A stretch of 53,423 bases of DNA from positions 1-53,423 of the forward strand of contig UQBE01000010.1 in assembly GCA_900539155.1 (NCBI GenBank). Direction: 5' to 3'. Numbering within the stretch: the first letter of the stretch is position 1; each line of letters begins with the position of its first letter. The position numbers and the translations under genes were made by a program. Source of the DNA: an uncultured Porphyromonas sp. Its GTDB lineage: Bacteria; Bacteroidota; Bacteroidia; Bacteroidales; Porphyromonadaceae. This document shows positions 31,815-40,870 of the stretch, in pieces. Below the pieces are notes generated by a model. It saw only the letters and a program-made list of their open reading frames with translations, was not told the DNA's origin and did not search any database.

Positions 31815-31822
31815 CAAAGGTA
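31815..31822 (-). promoter_or_regulatory. Promoter -7 box of the metG operon
   Basis: TACCTTTG on the minus strand; the start is predicted near 31808, giving a leader of about 43 nt. It is the only recognisable promoter ahead of the five-gene unit. No TTTG is seen at -33. Confidence 0.6.
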
Positions 31823-31869
31823 GCAAAAAATAGAGCTTAGAGACGAGAAGTCGGAGATTAGGGCAGGGC

Positions 31870-31914
31870 TGACGCATTATTTATAATGAGACTGTTGACT
31901 TTTGCAACAATCTC
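31870..31914 (+). repeat. TGACGCATTAT hairpin repeat, copy near metG
   Basis: TGACGCATTAT, a short AT spacer, then GAGACTGTTG (31888-31897) and CAACAATCTC (31905-31914) forming a 10-bp stem with one mismatch around an ACTTTTG loop. A second copy with the same loop lies at 32223-32263, so two copies flank repeat copy C. Confidence 0.75.
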
Positions 31915-31963
31915 ATAATGTGTTCCCCCCCCCTGCCCTCTAATCTCTAATTACCCTCCTTTC

Positions 31964-32190
31964 TCGAATATCCACGTGGGAAATCTCAAATCTCCACGTG
32001 GATATTTTTTATTTTCCACGTGGGCGTCATTCATTTCCTCCGAAGTTTTATTTGATTCCTCCGAAGAATTTTTTCTTCCCCACGTGGAAAATAAAAATTC
32101 TCCACGTGAAGATTTCGAAATATCCACGTGGAAATCCGTTTTTCCCGACACAGCACCGTATCGATATGTAGTCGGTTCCAAATTATTGTA
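31964..32190 (+). repeat. Palindrome-array repeat, copy C (complete)
   Basis: CCACGTGG-type cores start at 31972, 31994, 32016, 32080, 32102 (CCACGTGA) and 32124: the same 22-22-64-22-22 spacing as copy B despite point changes and a 3-bp length difference outside the array. The two central CTCCGAAG dyads and the CCGAC...GTCGG tail are present. A CCCTCTAATCTCTAATTACC tract comes before it, as at copy D. It lies between the divergent metG and protease genes. Open frames on both strands here are by-products of the palindromes. Confidence 0.95.
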
Positions 32191-32222
32191 ATGAGCCAGC
32201 GGTGCATTTCTTCAGCCAGGGG

Positions 32223-32263
32223 TGACGCATCATAATGAGATTGTTGACTTTTGCAACAGTCTC
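32223..32263 (+). repeat. TGACGCATTAT hairpin repeat, copy upstream of the protease gene
   Basis: TGACGCATCATAAT followed by GAGATTGTTG (32237-32246) and CAACAGTCTC (32254-32263), a 10-bp stem with one G-T wobble around ACTTTTG. Between here and the protease ATG (32436) only AT-rich sequence with a weak -7-like TAACTTGC (32373-32380) is seen. Confidence 0.75.
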
Positions 32264-32435
32264 ACATTAGAAGTGTGATACAGTGCTACTTGGTTGCTTA
32301 TTGTCTTCTGTTTTGCTCCCTTTGTAAGGCAATCGGGAGGAGTGCTCACTTCGCTAAGTCAGATTTTTGTTGTAACTTGCGACCCGAATCGTTTTTACCC
32401 ATTACTACTATACAAAAACTAGCTAGAAGAAATAT

Positions 32436-35327
32436 ATGACAGTTCACCGTTTATCCCAAGCTTGTAGACTGCTCGCTGTAGGTGCATCCCTGCTCTGTTG
32501 TAGTCTTATGACCTTCGGGCAGCAATCCTTCGGCGGTACCCCCCTGATGATGCACGAGGGGTCGCTACGCTCACTCACAGCCGTCCGCACAGTGAGCCTG
32601 GACTTCAACCCAGCGGACTTCCTCTCTCAGGATTCTTGGACCGAGACCGTGCAGACCAAGCCCCTCTCCGTAGGGCGTGTGATCAAGCATAGCGCCAACT
32701 TCGCCGAAGCAGCTGAGCTGGTAGGCACCGTCGAGGGGCGTAAGGTCTACCGCCTAGAGATAGAGCTCGAGGGTACGCCTGTAGGCTGTAACCTCTACTA
32801 CGAAGACTTTTACATCCCCGAGGGTGGTAAGCTATACATCTACTCGCCCGAGGGCAAGCAGGTGCTAGGAGCCTACACGCACGCTACACATCCGAAGCAC
32901 GGAGCCTTCGCCACGGAGCCTATCAGTGGCAACAAACTCACCCTCGACTACGAGGCTCCCGCCACGGGAGAGATGCCTTCGATTCAGGTACAGGGCGTGG
33001 GATACTTCTATCGTCCTGCTCTGATGGCTGATGGGGGTGCGGAGCGTCACGCACTGATTGAGGATGCCTCTGATCCAGGCTTCGGTAACTACTGTCAGGT
33101 CAATGCCAACTGCCCCGAGGGTGACCCCTACCAAGCGCAGAAGGCAAGCTCCGTGGCTATGCTGATGGTCGATGGAGATGCGCTGGGTATGTGCTCCGGT
33201 AACCTTGTAAACAACGTCCTAGGCGACTTCAAGCCTTATGTGATGACAGCTGGACACTGTGCTAGCTCAAACGAAAAGTTCGGAGTAACCTCTCTGGCAT
33301 TGAGTCAGTGGATTTTCGCCTTTCACTATGAGAAGCCTCGCTGCTCCAGCGGGGACTACGCTACTCTGCAGGAGAAAAGCGTGGTAGGAGCTGAGATGAA
33401 GTCCTTCATCCCTGTCGCTGGCTACTCGGATGGACTCCTCCTAGAGATTAAACAAGAGATACCTCTGGACTACCGTGTCTATTACTCTGGCTGGGATGCT
33501 ACACCTACCACTTGGCAGAGAGGGGCTAGTATCCACCACCCTGCAGGAGATGCAGCTAAGATTTCAGTTTTTGATGGTGGTGCCAAGATAAGACGATGGA
33601 ACATTGATGAGGGTGGTGAGGATGACCACCTAGCGCTCAACTTCAAAAAGGGTAACACCGAGGGTGGATCCTCTGGCTCACCTCTCTTCAATGCTGATGG
33701 TGATCAGGTCGGTACACTCACAGGTGGTCTGACCGGAATCTGCTCTATGGATGCTGACTATGGTCGACTCAACTCGCACTTCGACAAGTATAAGTCCAAG
33801 GGTGAGACCTGGTATATGGCCAAGTGGCTGGACCCAAATAATACGGGTACGATGAAGGTCAAAGGTACTTGGCGAGAGAACTACCAGCCGCTAGCCGTCG
33901 TCCCCTCCATCATCGCCAAGATAGAGCCGACGGATGCTTCAAAAATCAAAATCTCTTGGGAGCCTGTCCCACAGCACCCTCAGGGCTACGCTGTCAAGTA
34001 CAACCTATACCGCAACGGTAATCTCCTCACCTCTAAGTCAGAGACTACCCATGAGGATGTCGTCACGGGCGATATGAAGCGCAAGGGACGCGTGACATAC
34101 TCCGTTGAGGCTGTCTATACCGTAGAAGCCGGCAAGGAAGAAGCTACGCCACTCGCTTACTACAACCTCTACACAGGTCAGCTAGCCTCGAGAGCTCCTC
34201 TCAAGGTCACTGTAGCGAAGACTGGCACTAAGCTCAAGTGGCAGATGCCGTACAACGCACAGGTCGTGACGAAGATTAAGAACCGCGACAAGATCTATCC
34301 TCTCGTTGCTCCTAGTGGTGTAAATAAGATTCTTGCTGCTTACAATATACTTCCTCCAACTAGAATCTATATGTATGATAGCTATCGTCTGGGACAGTCC
34401 CCGTTCAATGGTCAGAAGCTCTACATACATCAGATCAACTTTATCCCCTCACAGGATACTCCATACAACGCTGACGGCTCTATCGACGAGAAGAATAATA
34501 TCTCTTTCTTCGTCCGTCAGAAGAAGGATGGTAGTCTCATTCAGTACTTCCCCCTTGATGTGCCTAAGGGTACTGCGGAGAAGGCTTTCGTAGAGAAGGA
34601 GCTCTTCTCCTTCCAGCTCTCGATGCCTGTGGAGATTACTGACGCACATCTGCTGGATGTAGGCTTTGCGTTTGACCCGTCGAACACCAAGGGTACAATC
34701 TGCCTTGATGCAAACTCGACGGATGAGCTGGTCGCTTATGACGGGTGCAAGCTGGCTCTAGCATACAAGAGGAACAAGTACAGACCAATCACGTTCAACA
34801 TCTGGCAGGAGCCCTACAGCAAGAAGCGTATGGCATATCAGGCTGTCGAGCTGGTCATCTCGGACAATCCAGAGAAGCAGTCGGGCGTCACCGACACTTA
34901 CTACACCCGCGGTACGCTACCCGTCCCCTTCCCCGCAATCAAGGGGTACAAGATATACCGCAACGGTAAGTTCGTCAAGGAGTTCAATCCCGACACGTTC
35001 CTCTATGAAGATACGGAGGGTAAGACTTCGGACGACTACTATGTAGAGGTCGTTTATGACTATCCAAACGAGCTACGTCCCACAGAGCCTGTCAGCGTGG
35101 CCGACACAGAGGTGAGTCTCTATCCAGCACACTTCACCACACAGCTGCAGCTCACAGACGCCACCGATGTACAGGTGGTCGAGCTTTACAACATGCAGGG
35201 GCTGCAGGTTGCTGCCTTCGCAGGAGCACAGCTGATGGCGATGGATGTGTCAGCCCTTCCTGCTGGTCAGTACATCGCTACCATCCGTACAGCTGAGGGC
35301 GTGCAGACGCAGAAGCTAGTCAAGTAG
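32436..35327 (+). CDS. pepK: T9SS-secreted lysyl-endopeptidase-like serine protease (PepK-like)
   Basis: A 963-residue secreted protease. A signal peptide (to about FGQQ) and an N-terminal pro-region of roughly 190 residues precede a chymotrypsin-fold domain resembling Achromobacter protease I: MTAGHC (His274), YSDGLLLEI (Asp332) and GSSGSP (Ser413), all triad positions present. NCPEGDPYQAQKASSV is typical of lysyl endopeptidases. Beta-domain repeats follow (YKIYRNGKFVKEF, fibronectin III-like). The last 75 residues are a type A T9SS sorting domain: VSLYPAHFTTQLQL, VELYNMQGLQV, LPAGQYIATIRT, ending QKLVK. T9SS would export it, remove this domain and attach the protein to A-LPS. A likely intrinsic terminator follows at 35371. 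Upstream of the RagA/RagB-like operon. Confidence 0.85.
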   Translation: MTVHRLSQACRLLAVGASLLCCSLMTFGQQSFGGTPLMMHEGSLRSLTAVRTVSLDFNPADFLSQDSWTETVQTKPLSVGRVIKHSANFAEAAELVGTVEGRKVYRLEIELEGTPVGCNLYYEDFYIPEGGKLYIYSPEGKQVLGAYTHATHPKHGAFATEPISGNKLTLDYEAPATGEMPSIQVQGVGYFYRPALMADGGAERHALIEDASDPGFGNYCQVNANCPEGDPYQAQKASSVAMLMVDGDALGMCSGNLVNNVLGDFKPYVMTAGHCASSNEKFGVTSLALSQWIFAFHYEKPRCSSGDYATLQEKSVVGAEMKSFIPVAGYSDGLLLEIKQEIPLDYRVYYSGWDATPTTWQRGASIHHPAGDAAKISVFDGGAKIRRWNIDEGGEDDHLALNFKKGNTEGGSSGSPLFNADGDQVGTLTGGLTGICSMDADYGRLNSHFDKYKSKGETWYMAKWLDPNNTGTMKVKGTWRENYQPLAVVPSIIAKIEPTDASKIKISWEPVPQHPQGYAVKYNLYRNGNLLTSKSETTHEDVVTGDMKRKGRVTYSVEAVYTVEAGKEEATPLAYYNLYTGQLASRAPLKVTVAKTGTKLKWQMPYNAQVVTKIKNRDKIYPLVAPSGVNKILAAYNILPPTRIYMYDSYRLGQSPFNGQKLYIHQINFIPSQDTPYNADGSIDEKNNISFFVRQKKDGSLIQYFPLDVPKGTAEKAFVEKELFSFQLSMPVEITDAHLLDVGFAFDPSNTKGTICLDANSTDELVAYDGCKLALAYKRNKYRPITFNIWQEPYSKKRMAYQAVELVISDNPEKQSGVTDTYYTRGTLPVPFPAIKGYKIYRNGKFVKEFNPDTFLYEDTEGKTSDDYYVEVVYDYPNELRPTEPVSVADTEVSLYPAHFTTQLQLTDATDVQVVELYNMQGLQVAAFAGAQLMAMDVSALPAGQYIATIRTAEGVQTQKLVK

Positions 35328-35370
35328 CCTCTAGCTCCCAGAGCTAGGTCTCCTAGACTATAAATAGCAC

Positions 35371-35409
35371 AGCGGTAGTGCCGAGGACACACTCCTCAGC
35401 ACTACCGCT
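35371..35409 (+). terminator. Hairpin terminator after the protease gene
   Basis: AGCGGTAGTGC and GCACTACCGCT form an 11-bp stem, with an inner GAGGA/TCCTC stem, 44 bp past the stop codon. It is followed by CGCTCTATATC rather than a clean T run, so it may be a terminator or an mRNA 3' stabiliser. Confidence 0.65.
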
Positions 35410-35429
35410 CGCTCTATATCATAATAGTA

Positions 35430-35531
35430 TGTCCTACTATTAATATGGAGTACCCCACTGATTGTCTATAGTGTGCTCTACTATTTATATAGAGTCCTCT
35501 GTTGGTTGGCTATAATGTGCTCTACTATTTT
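35430..35531 (+). repeat. 44-bp imperfect tandem repeat, 2.3 copies
   Basis: TG(C/T)CCTACTAT-type units begin at 35430, 35474 and 35518 with period 44. The first two are full length (TACTATTAATATGGAGT... and TACTATTTATATAGAGT...) and the third is partial. They fill the space between the protease terminator and the promoter of the RagA/RagB-like operon. Confidence 0.75.
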
Positions 35532-35562
35532 CCGTAAACGGAAGTGTCTCTTTCCGTAGACG
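35530..35562 (+). promoter_or_regulatory. Operator-like TTCCGT dyads upstream of the RagA/RagB-like operon
   Basis: TTCCGTAAACGGAA at 35530-35543 is a perfect dyad. TTCCGTAGACG at 35552-35562 repeats its first half 22 bp further. They lie about 65-95 bp upstream of the -33 element at 35625, the distance of an activator site. Confidence 0.45.
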
Positions 35563-35624
35563 AGTGATGCTTCTTTCAAAGGCTCCATCGCTGCCCGACT
35601 CGTGGCGTTGCGGAGCGGTGAAGA

Positions 35625-35656
35625 TTTGCTTTACCCACTTTTTTGTATTACCTTTG
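35625..35656 (+). promoter_or_regulatory. Consensus sigma-ABfr promoter of the RagA/RagB-like operon
   Basis: TTTG (35625-35628), 20 bp, TACCTTTG (35649-35656): the best match in the window to the Bacteroidota housekeeping promoter. The start is predicted near 35663, leaving a leader of about 205 nt before the ATG at 35868. Confidence 0.85.
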
Positions 35657-35867
35657 TTACCGAAAGGTTAAGGTAGAGCCATCTACGCTACACCCAAAGG
35701 TCTGTGCAGGGTGGTGCCTGCGCAGAGAGTTGTTGCGTAGAGAGGGTCTTCTACTGGTTGCTTCATAGGTTATGTCAGAGACACACCGTCACAGTCATTT
35801 ACTGGATGTGATGGTGAGTATGGCTATCTAAACTATCAATGTATAACTAACGCTAAAGAAGAGTTTT

Positions 35868-38800
35868 ATGAAAAGATTGGCTCTATTCTTTCTGATGCTC
35901 ACAGCCAGCATAGGTTGGGCTGTAGCGCAGAATAGGACCATCACAGGTACTGTCACCTCGGGAGAGGACAAAGAGCCGGTGATGTTTGCAAACGTGGTCG
36001 TAGAGGGCAACACTTCTATTGGTACCACGACAGACGTAGATGGTAAGTTCACCCTCAGTGTTCCTGCCTCTGCTAAGAAGCTGACCTTCTCCTACGTGGG
36101 TCTAAAGACGGTTACGCTACCAATCACCAAGGTAATGAACGTCGTCATGACTGCCGACTCTAAGGTTCTAGACCAGGTCGTCGTCGTAGGTTACGGTTCA
36201 GGACAGAAGCTCAGCACGATCTCAGGCTCTATGGCTCGCGTATCTGGTGAGCAGATCGCAGAGAAGCCTGTGGCCAACGTGATGGATGCTCTCCAAGGTA
36301 AGGTCGCTGGTATGAGCGTCTTGACAACATCTGGAGACCCCAACGCTGTGGCAAACGTTCAGATCCACGGTGCTGGTTCACTGACGGCTGGTTCTGCTCC
36401 TCTCTACATCGTAGATGGTATGCAGACTGACCTGAGCACCGTCATGGCTATGAACTCCAACGATATTGAGAGCTTGACTACCCTTATGGACGCTTCGTCA
36501 ACATCTATCTACGGTGCGCGCGCAGCTAATGGTGTTATCGTCATCACCACCAAGAAGGGTAAGCGCTCTGAGGAGGGACTAGGACATATCACTGTCAATG
36601 CGCAGTATGGTATCTCCCAGTTCATCAATAGAAAGCCTTACGACGATATGATGACTGGTGACGAGCTCCTCGAGTATCAGGCTGCTCATAGGTACCTAGG
36701 GGCTAAGAGTAAGAATCAACTTCTTAGAAAGCTGAACGAACTCGCAACCAAGGCTGCTACAGAGTCTGAGGCTTGGCCTTTCAATCCTCTTGACGACGTG
36801 AAGAACTACAACCCAGACGACTACAACTTCGACTGGCTCAAGTTCCTCATGGGTCGCAACGCTCCTACATACAATGCTGACATCTCCTTTAGCGGTGGTA
36901 GCAATCGTACGCAGTACTACATCTCTATGGGTACCTTCTCACAGGAGGGTATGACTCGTGGTCGCAACAGCTTCACCCGCTACAACGGCCGTGTCAGTGT
37001 CGACTCTCGTGTCAAGGACTGGCTCAAGGTCGGTGCCAACCTCTTCGGTGCTTACACACAGCAATACGCTTCTGACTTTGAGGGTGAAGCGTATGTCGAC
37101 GAAGGCCCGCACGGAGCTCTCTCTCAGCCTCGCTACCTCTCTCCTTATGACAAGAATGGCGAGCTACGTCGCTATTGGTACTTACCACAGCTAGGAGACT
37201 GGACAATCTTTAGAGATGTCTTAGACAAGTATCGTAGGGACGTCTCTGATGGATACCAGGCTAACGTCGGTGGTTATGCAGAGCTGACACCTATCAAGGG
37301 TCTTGTCATCAAGACACAGGCAGGCCTTGACCTATCTCACAGCCTCACTTCTAAGTCATCCCTCCCAGGAGCTTATTGGAGAGTTGACAGGCGTGGTTCA
37401 AGAAGTGAGCAGCGCACGCTCTCTGGTCTTTTCACATGGACCAATACGGCTGAGTATCGTACCTCTTTTGCAGACCAGCATAAGCTGACCTTCCTACTTG
37501 GTCAGGAGTGGGTACGGAACCGTGCTGATGCTGTCGGTGCCTATGCAAAGGGCTTCGAGCATCCTAACTTCATGCTCCTAGGGTCTGGTAGCTCACAGCC
37601 CGAGGACCTAATACTACCTAATCAGGCTAAGAGTGGTTACAACTACCTCTCTTTCTTCGGTCGTGTCAACTACTCTTTTGACAACTACCTACACCTTGAT
37701 TTGTCTCTACGTAGCGATGCTTCCTCACGCTTTGGTGCAAACAATCAGACAGCACTCTTCTACTCAGTAGGTGCTACCTATGATGTCTATCGTGCACACC
37801 TAGAGCACGTCAAGTGGCTCAACACGCTACGTCTACGTGCCAGCTGGGGTACTACGGGTAACTCTTCTATCCCCACCTTGGCATTCTTCCCACACCTCAA
37901 GCCTGTTAACTACAGTGGTGACTTCGGTCTCTATGCAGCCTCTGTGGGTAACCCTGAGCTTGGATGGGAGAAGCAGTCTAACCTCAACATCGGTATAGAC
38001 TTCGACGCCTTTGAGAATCGTCTTCACACGGTGACCAACATCTATCATCGTATCACGGACGACATGCTTATGCAGGTGCCACTACCTTATATCTCAGGCT
38101 TCGCTTCTCGCTTTGAGAACGTAGGCTCGATGACCAATACTGGTATTGACCTGACGGCTAGCTACGACATCGTTCGTACACGTGACTGGAACGTCTATGT
38201 TTCTGCTGTCCTCAACTACAACCACGAGCGCATCACGAAGCTCTTCTACGATATGGATGAGTACAAGATGCCTAGCTACGGCTTGATCTATAAGGTAGGC
38301 GAGGCTGAGCAGTCCCTCATAGCTCAGTATGCTGGGGTCAATCCAAAGACTGGTAAGCAGAGATGGTATGTACCCGATGAGAATGGTAACATCTCAGAGG
38401 ATCGTACTACAGAGGAGTATGTAGCTGAGAAGCTACTCCGTGCTTCGGGCAAGAAGATCCGCGCTCCATTCAATGGTGGTTTCTCTATGGGTGCTAGCTG
38501 GAAGGGTCTAGCACTAGACATCGACTGGGCATTCAACGTTGGTAAGTGGGTTGTGAACAATGACCGCTACTTCACTGAGAACCTGAGCTTCGACAACCTA
38601 TCTAGCAATAAGAGCCGCAAGGTTCAGGAGGCTTGGACTCCAAAGAATCGTGACACCGACGTACCTAAGTTCGGTGAGAAGATTGCCTTCGACTCTCGTC
38701 TCTTGGAGAACGCTTCGTTCCTTCGCTTGAAGAGTGCCCGCCTTTCTTACACGCTACCCTCTGAGTGGTTTGAGAAGATTGGTCTCATCAGTGGTGTACG

Positions 38801-38936
38801 TGTCTACGTAACTGGCCGTAACCTACTCACCTTCACGAAGTTTACTGGGTTCGACCCAGAGGCTGTTAGGAACACGGCTCTGAACAGCTATCCTAACACA
38901 CGCCAGTATGTGGGTGGTATCCAGATCACATTCTAA
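35868..38936 (+). CDS. RagA/SusC-family TonB-linked outer membrane transporter
   Basis: A 1022-residue outer membrane protein: signal peptide (to VAQ), a carboxypeptidase-D-regulatory-like domain at about 22-95 (ITGTVTSGEDKEPVMFANVVVEG, FTLSVPASAKKLTFSYVG), a TonB-contact segment LDQVVVVGYG, a plug domain about 110-230 (PVANVMDALQGKVAGMSVL, LYIVDGMQ, SIYGARAANGVIVITTKKG) and a beta-barrel ending in GGIQITF with a terminal Phe. In P. gingivalis RagA works with RagB to import oligopeptides; the T9SS protease upstream makes peptide uptake more likely here than glycan uptake, and no glycoside hydrolases are nearby. First gene of a two-gene operon. Confidence 0.93.
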   Translation: MKRLALFFLMLTASIGWAVAQNRTITGTVTSGEDKEPVMFANVVVEGNTSIGTTTDVDGKFTLSVPASAKKLTFSYVGLKTVTLPITKVMNVVMTADSKVLDQVVVVGYGSGQKLSTISGSMARVSGEQIAEKPVANVMDALQGKVAGMSVLTTSGDPNAVANVQIHGAGSLTAGSAPLYIVDGMQTDLSTVMAMNSNDIESLTTLMDASSTSIYGARAANGVIVITTKKGKRSEEGLGHITVNAQYGISQFINRKPYDDMMTGDELLEYQAAHRYLGAKSKNQLLRKLNELATKAATESEAWPFNPLDDVKNYNPDDYNFDWLKFLMGRNAPTYNADISFSGGSNRTQYYISMGTFSQEGMTRGRNSFTRYNGRVSVDSRVKDWLKVGANLFGAYTQQYASDFEGEAYVDEGPHGALSQPRYLSPYDKNGELRRYWYLPQLGDWTIFRDVLDKYRRDVSDGYQANVGGYAELTPIKGLVIKTQAGLDLSHSLTSKSSLPGAYWRVDRRGSRSEQRTLSGLFTWTNTAEYRTSFADQHKLTFLLGQEWVRNRADAVGAYAKGFEHPNFMLLGSGSSQPEDLILPNQAKSGYNYLSFFGRVNYSFDNYLHLDLSLRSDASSRFGANNQTALFYSVGATYDVYRAHLEHVKWLNTLRLRASWGTTGNSSIPTLAFFPHLKPVNYSGDFGLYAASVGNPELGWEKQSNLNIGIDFDAFENRLHTVTNIYHRITDDMLMQVPLPYISGFASRFENVGSMTNTGIDLTASYDIVRTRDWNVYVSAVLNYNHERITKLFYDMDEYKMPSYGLIYKVGEAEQSLIAQYAGVNPKTGKQRWYVPDENGNISEDRTTEEYVAEKLLRASGKKIRAPFNGGFSMGASWKGLALDIDWAFNVGKWVVNNDRYFTENLSFDNLSSNKSRKVQEAWTPKNRDTDVPKFGEKIAFDSRLLENASFLRLKSARLSYTLPSEWFEKIGLISGVRVYVTGRNLLTFTKFTGFDPEAVRNTALNSYPNTRQYVGGIQITF

Positions 38937-38975
38937 GCGAAGTCTATACAATTACCCTATAATAGAAGATAAAGT

Positions 38976-40658
38976 ATGAAACAACATATCAAGACTCTAG
39001 GTCTCCTGCTTGTATCGCTACTTGCTCTAGCTGCTTGTAAGGTGGAGTATATCCCCGAGGGCAATGACCAGCAGACTCCGTTCGAGACGATGCAAGATGT
39101 CAAGTGGATGCGAGAGGCCATGTTTGAGACGCTCAGAGGTGCTGAGTCGCCTTCGAACCTCTTCGTAGGAGATTATCAAGCTGATCTCTACAACCTCGTT
39201 AACAAGCGAGACAATGGCGCTTACGGTAAGTTTTACGACTGGGATGAGCACCTTATGGCTGACGATGATCAGATTGCTACTTATTACGGATCTTACGCTT
39301 CCCTCATCAAGGATGCCAACTACTTCGTCATGCGTGCTGAGGAGTTCCTGGCAAACGAGGAGCTTGCTAAGAGCCTATCAAAAGGCGACCGCGTAGCCGT
39401 ACAGGCTTACATCGCAGAGGCTCGTACACTACGTGCACTCGCTCACTACCGTCTGATGCTACGCTTCTCTAAGCGATACAACGACGCCAACGATGGTGGT
39501 GACCTTGGTATCGTCATGATGAAGCACTATGATCCTCTCTTTAAGGACACTCCCAAGGCACGCTCTACGCAAAAGGAGGTCTACACTTGGTGTCTGAATG
39601 AGCTAGAGGCGGCTGCAAAGGATCTACCCACTAGGAATGCTTACAACGACAAGCGTATGGGTGACATCCCCTGCTACCTCATTGATGACTACGCGTATGC
39701 TGTAAGCGCTCGTATCCTCCTTGAGATGCACCGCTATAACGATGCTATCGAAATGGTAGAGAAGTTCATCGACGGTTATCCTCTTGCTAAGAGAGCTGTG
39801 GCTGATGACCCCAAGAACAATCCTAGAGACCCACAGGCCTTTGAGAACATCTGGAAGTACGAGACCTCTACGGAGATTATGATTAGGACCTATGCCAATA
39901 AGAAGGTAGGTCGTGTCAGAGGTATCCTCAATGGTATGCGCTATATCCCTGAGGCACTCACCGATGGTAGTGATGCCGAGATCGCAGTATCCGTATGGCT
40001 ACCTACACAGTATCTTCTAGACCTCTACACCAAGGCTATAGACACCAAGATCGCTCCAGATCAGAAAGACTATCGCTTCCAGTATTGGTTCGACAATGGT
40101 ACGAAGAGGGCTCACGGTGTTCCCGTCATTATCCTCGATATGACGCCTCTAGAGGGGCTAGGCAATGGCTATTACGTCTACAAGTTCAGTGGTAACCCAG
40201 ACCTCGATCAGAACCCCGATAAGCATCTTTACAGCTATGCACACACGACACACCTCTTTGATATCGCCGAGGCTTGGCTCATCAAGGCAGAGGCTCAGGC
40301 TTGGAGTGGTGATGTAGCAGGTGCTAAGGCTACGCTTCAGGAGCTTCGCAGGTCTCGTGGTCTCGGTGATGAGCTCAAGGCCAACAGCGAGGCTGAAATC
40401 AAGGAGGCCGTCCTCAACGAGCGTACTCGTGAGATGGTCGGTATGGGTACTCGTATGGACGACCTCAAGCGCTGCAAGGTTGACCTAGATCGTCGTGGCA
40501 AGGAGCCCCAGCCTCAGCTCGTAGCTAAGGATGGAGCACTCCATGAGAACAGTCTGGACCTCAACCGTAAGTACACGGACAAGATGTTCATCTGGGAGTT
40601 CCCACTTCAGGACCGCTTCGCAAATAAGGAGCTTGTCTCCAACTGGGGTAGCAACTAG
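38976..40658 (+). CDS. RagB/SusD-family surface lipoprotein
   Basis: A 560-residue lipoprotein (lipobox LAAC, Cys21) that would form the lid over the RagA-like channel and bind substrate. The family helical TPR core is visible (AYIAEARTLRALAHYRLMLRFSKRY, KEVYTWCLNELEAAAKDLP, DIAEAWLIKAEAQAWSGDVAGAKATLQELRRSRG) and the C-terminal ERTREMVGMGTRMDDLKR motif, followed by FIWEFPLQDR, the family's ending. It is 39 bp after the RagA-like gene and is followed by a strong terminator. Substrate inferred as for its partner. Confidence 0.93.
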   Translation: MKQHIKTLGLLLVSLLALAACKVEYIPEGNDQQTPFETMQDVKWMREAMFETLRGAESPSNLFVGDYQADLYNLVNKRDNGAYGKFYDWDEHLMADDDQIATYYGSYASLIKDANYFVMRAEEFLANEELAKSLSKGDRVAVQAYIAEARTLRALAHYRLMLRFSKRYNDANDGGDLGIVMMKHYDPLFKDTPKARSTQKEVYTWCLNELEAAAKDLPTRNAYNDKRMGDIPCYLIDDYAYAVSARILLEMHRYNDAIEMVEKFIDGYPLAKRAVADDPKNNPRDPQAFENIWKYETSTEIMIRTYANKKVGRVRGILNGMRYIPEALTDGSDAEIAVSVWLPTQYLLDLYTKAIDTKIAPDQKDYRFQYWFDNGTKRAHGVPVIILDMTPLEGLGNGYYVYKFSGNPDLDQNPDKHLYSYAHTTHLFDIAEAWLIKAEAQAWSGDVAGAKATLQELRRSRGLGDELKANSEAEIKEAVLNERTREMVGMGTRMDDLKRCKVDLDRRGKEPQPQLVAKDGALHENSLDLNRKYTDKMFIWEFPLQDRFANKELVSNWGSN

Positions 40659-40758
40659 TAGCCCTAGAGATTGTATATCGTATGGATTGTCTAGAGAGCC
40701 TTCCGACAGTAGCTCTCGGCTACCTAAGAAGAGTTAGCTAGCTATCCATCCACTATAG

Positions 40759-40805
40759 AAAGCCCCCGAGTCAGCCTTTGCGCTGTATCTCGGGGGCTTT
40801 TTTTT
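40759..40805 (+). terminator. Strong intrinsic terminator of the RagA/RagB-like operon
   Basis: AAAGCCCCCGAG (40759-40770) and CTCGGGGGCTTT (40789-40800) form a 12-bp perfect stem with an 18-nt loop and eight T residues at the 3' end. 100 bp after the RagB-like stop codon. Confidence 0.95.
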
Positions 40806-40870
40806 CTCGTTTCGAAAGCTTGGTCGACTTCTCTTCGGGTGAACCGCTCGGCGGGGTGGAAGCTCCCACC

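Noticed and set aside
31766..32435. Replication origin at the point where gene direction switches from mostly minus to mostly plus
   Set aside because: No dnaA, dnaN, gyrB or other origin-associated gene is here and no clear DnaA box cluster; ATATCCACG in the repeats differs from TTATNCACA at two positions and also occurs at the other copies. GC skew was not computed.
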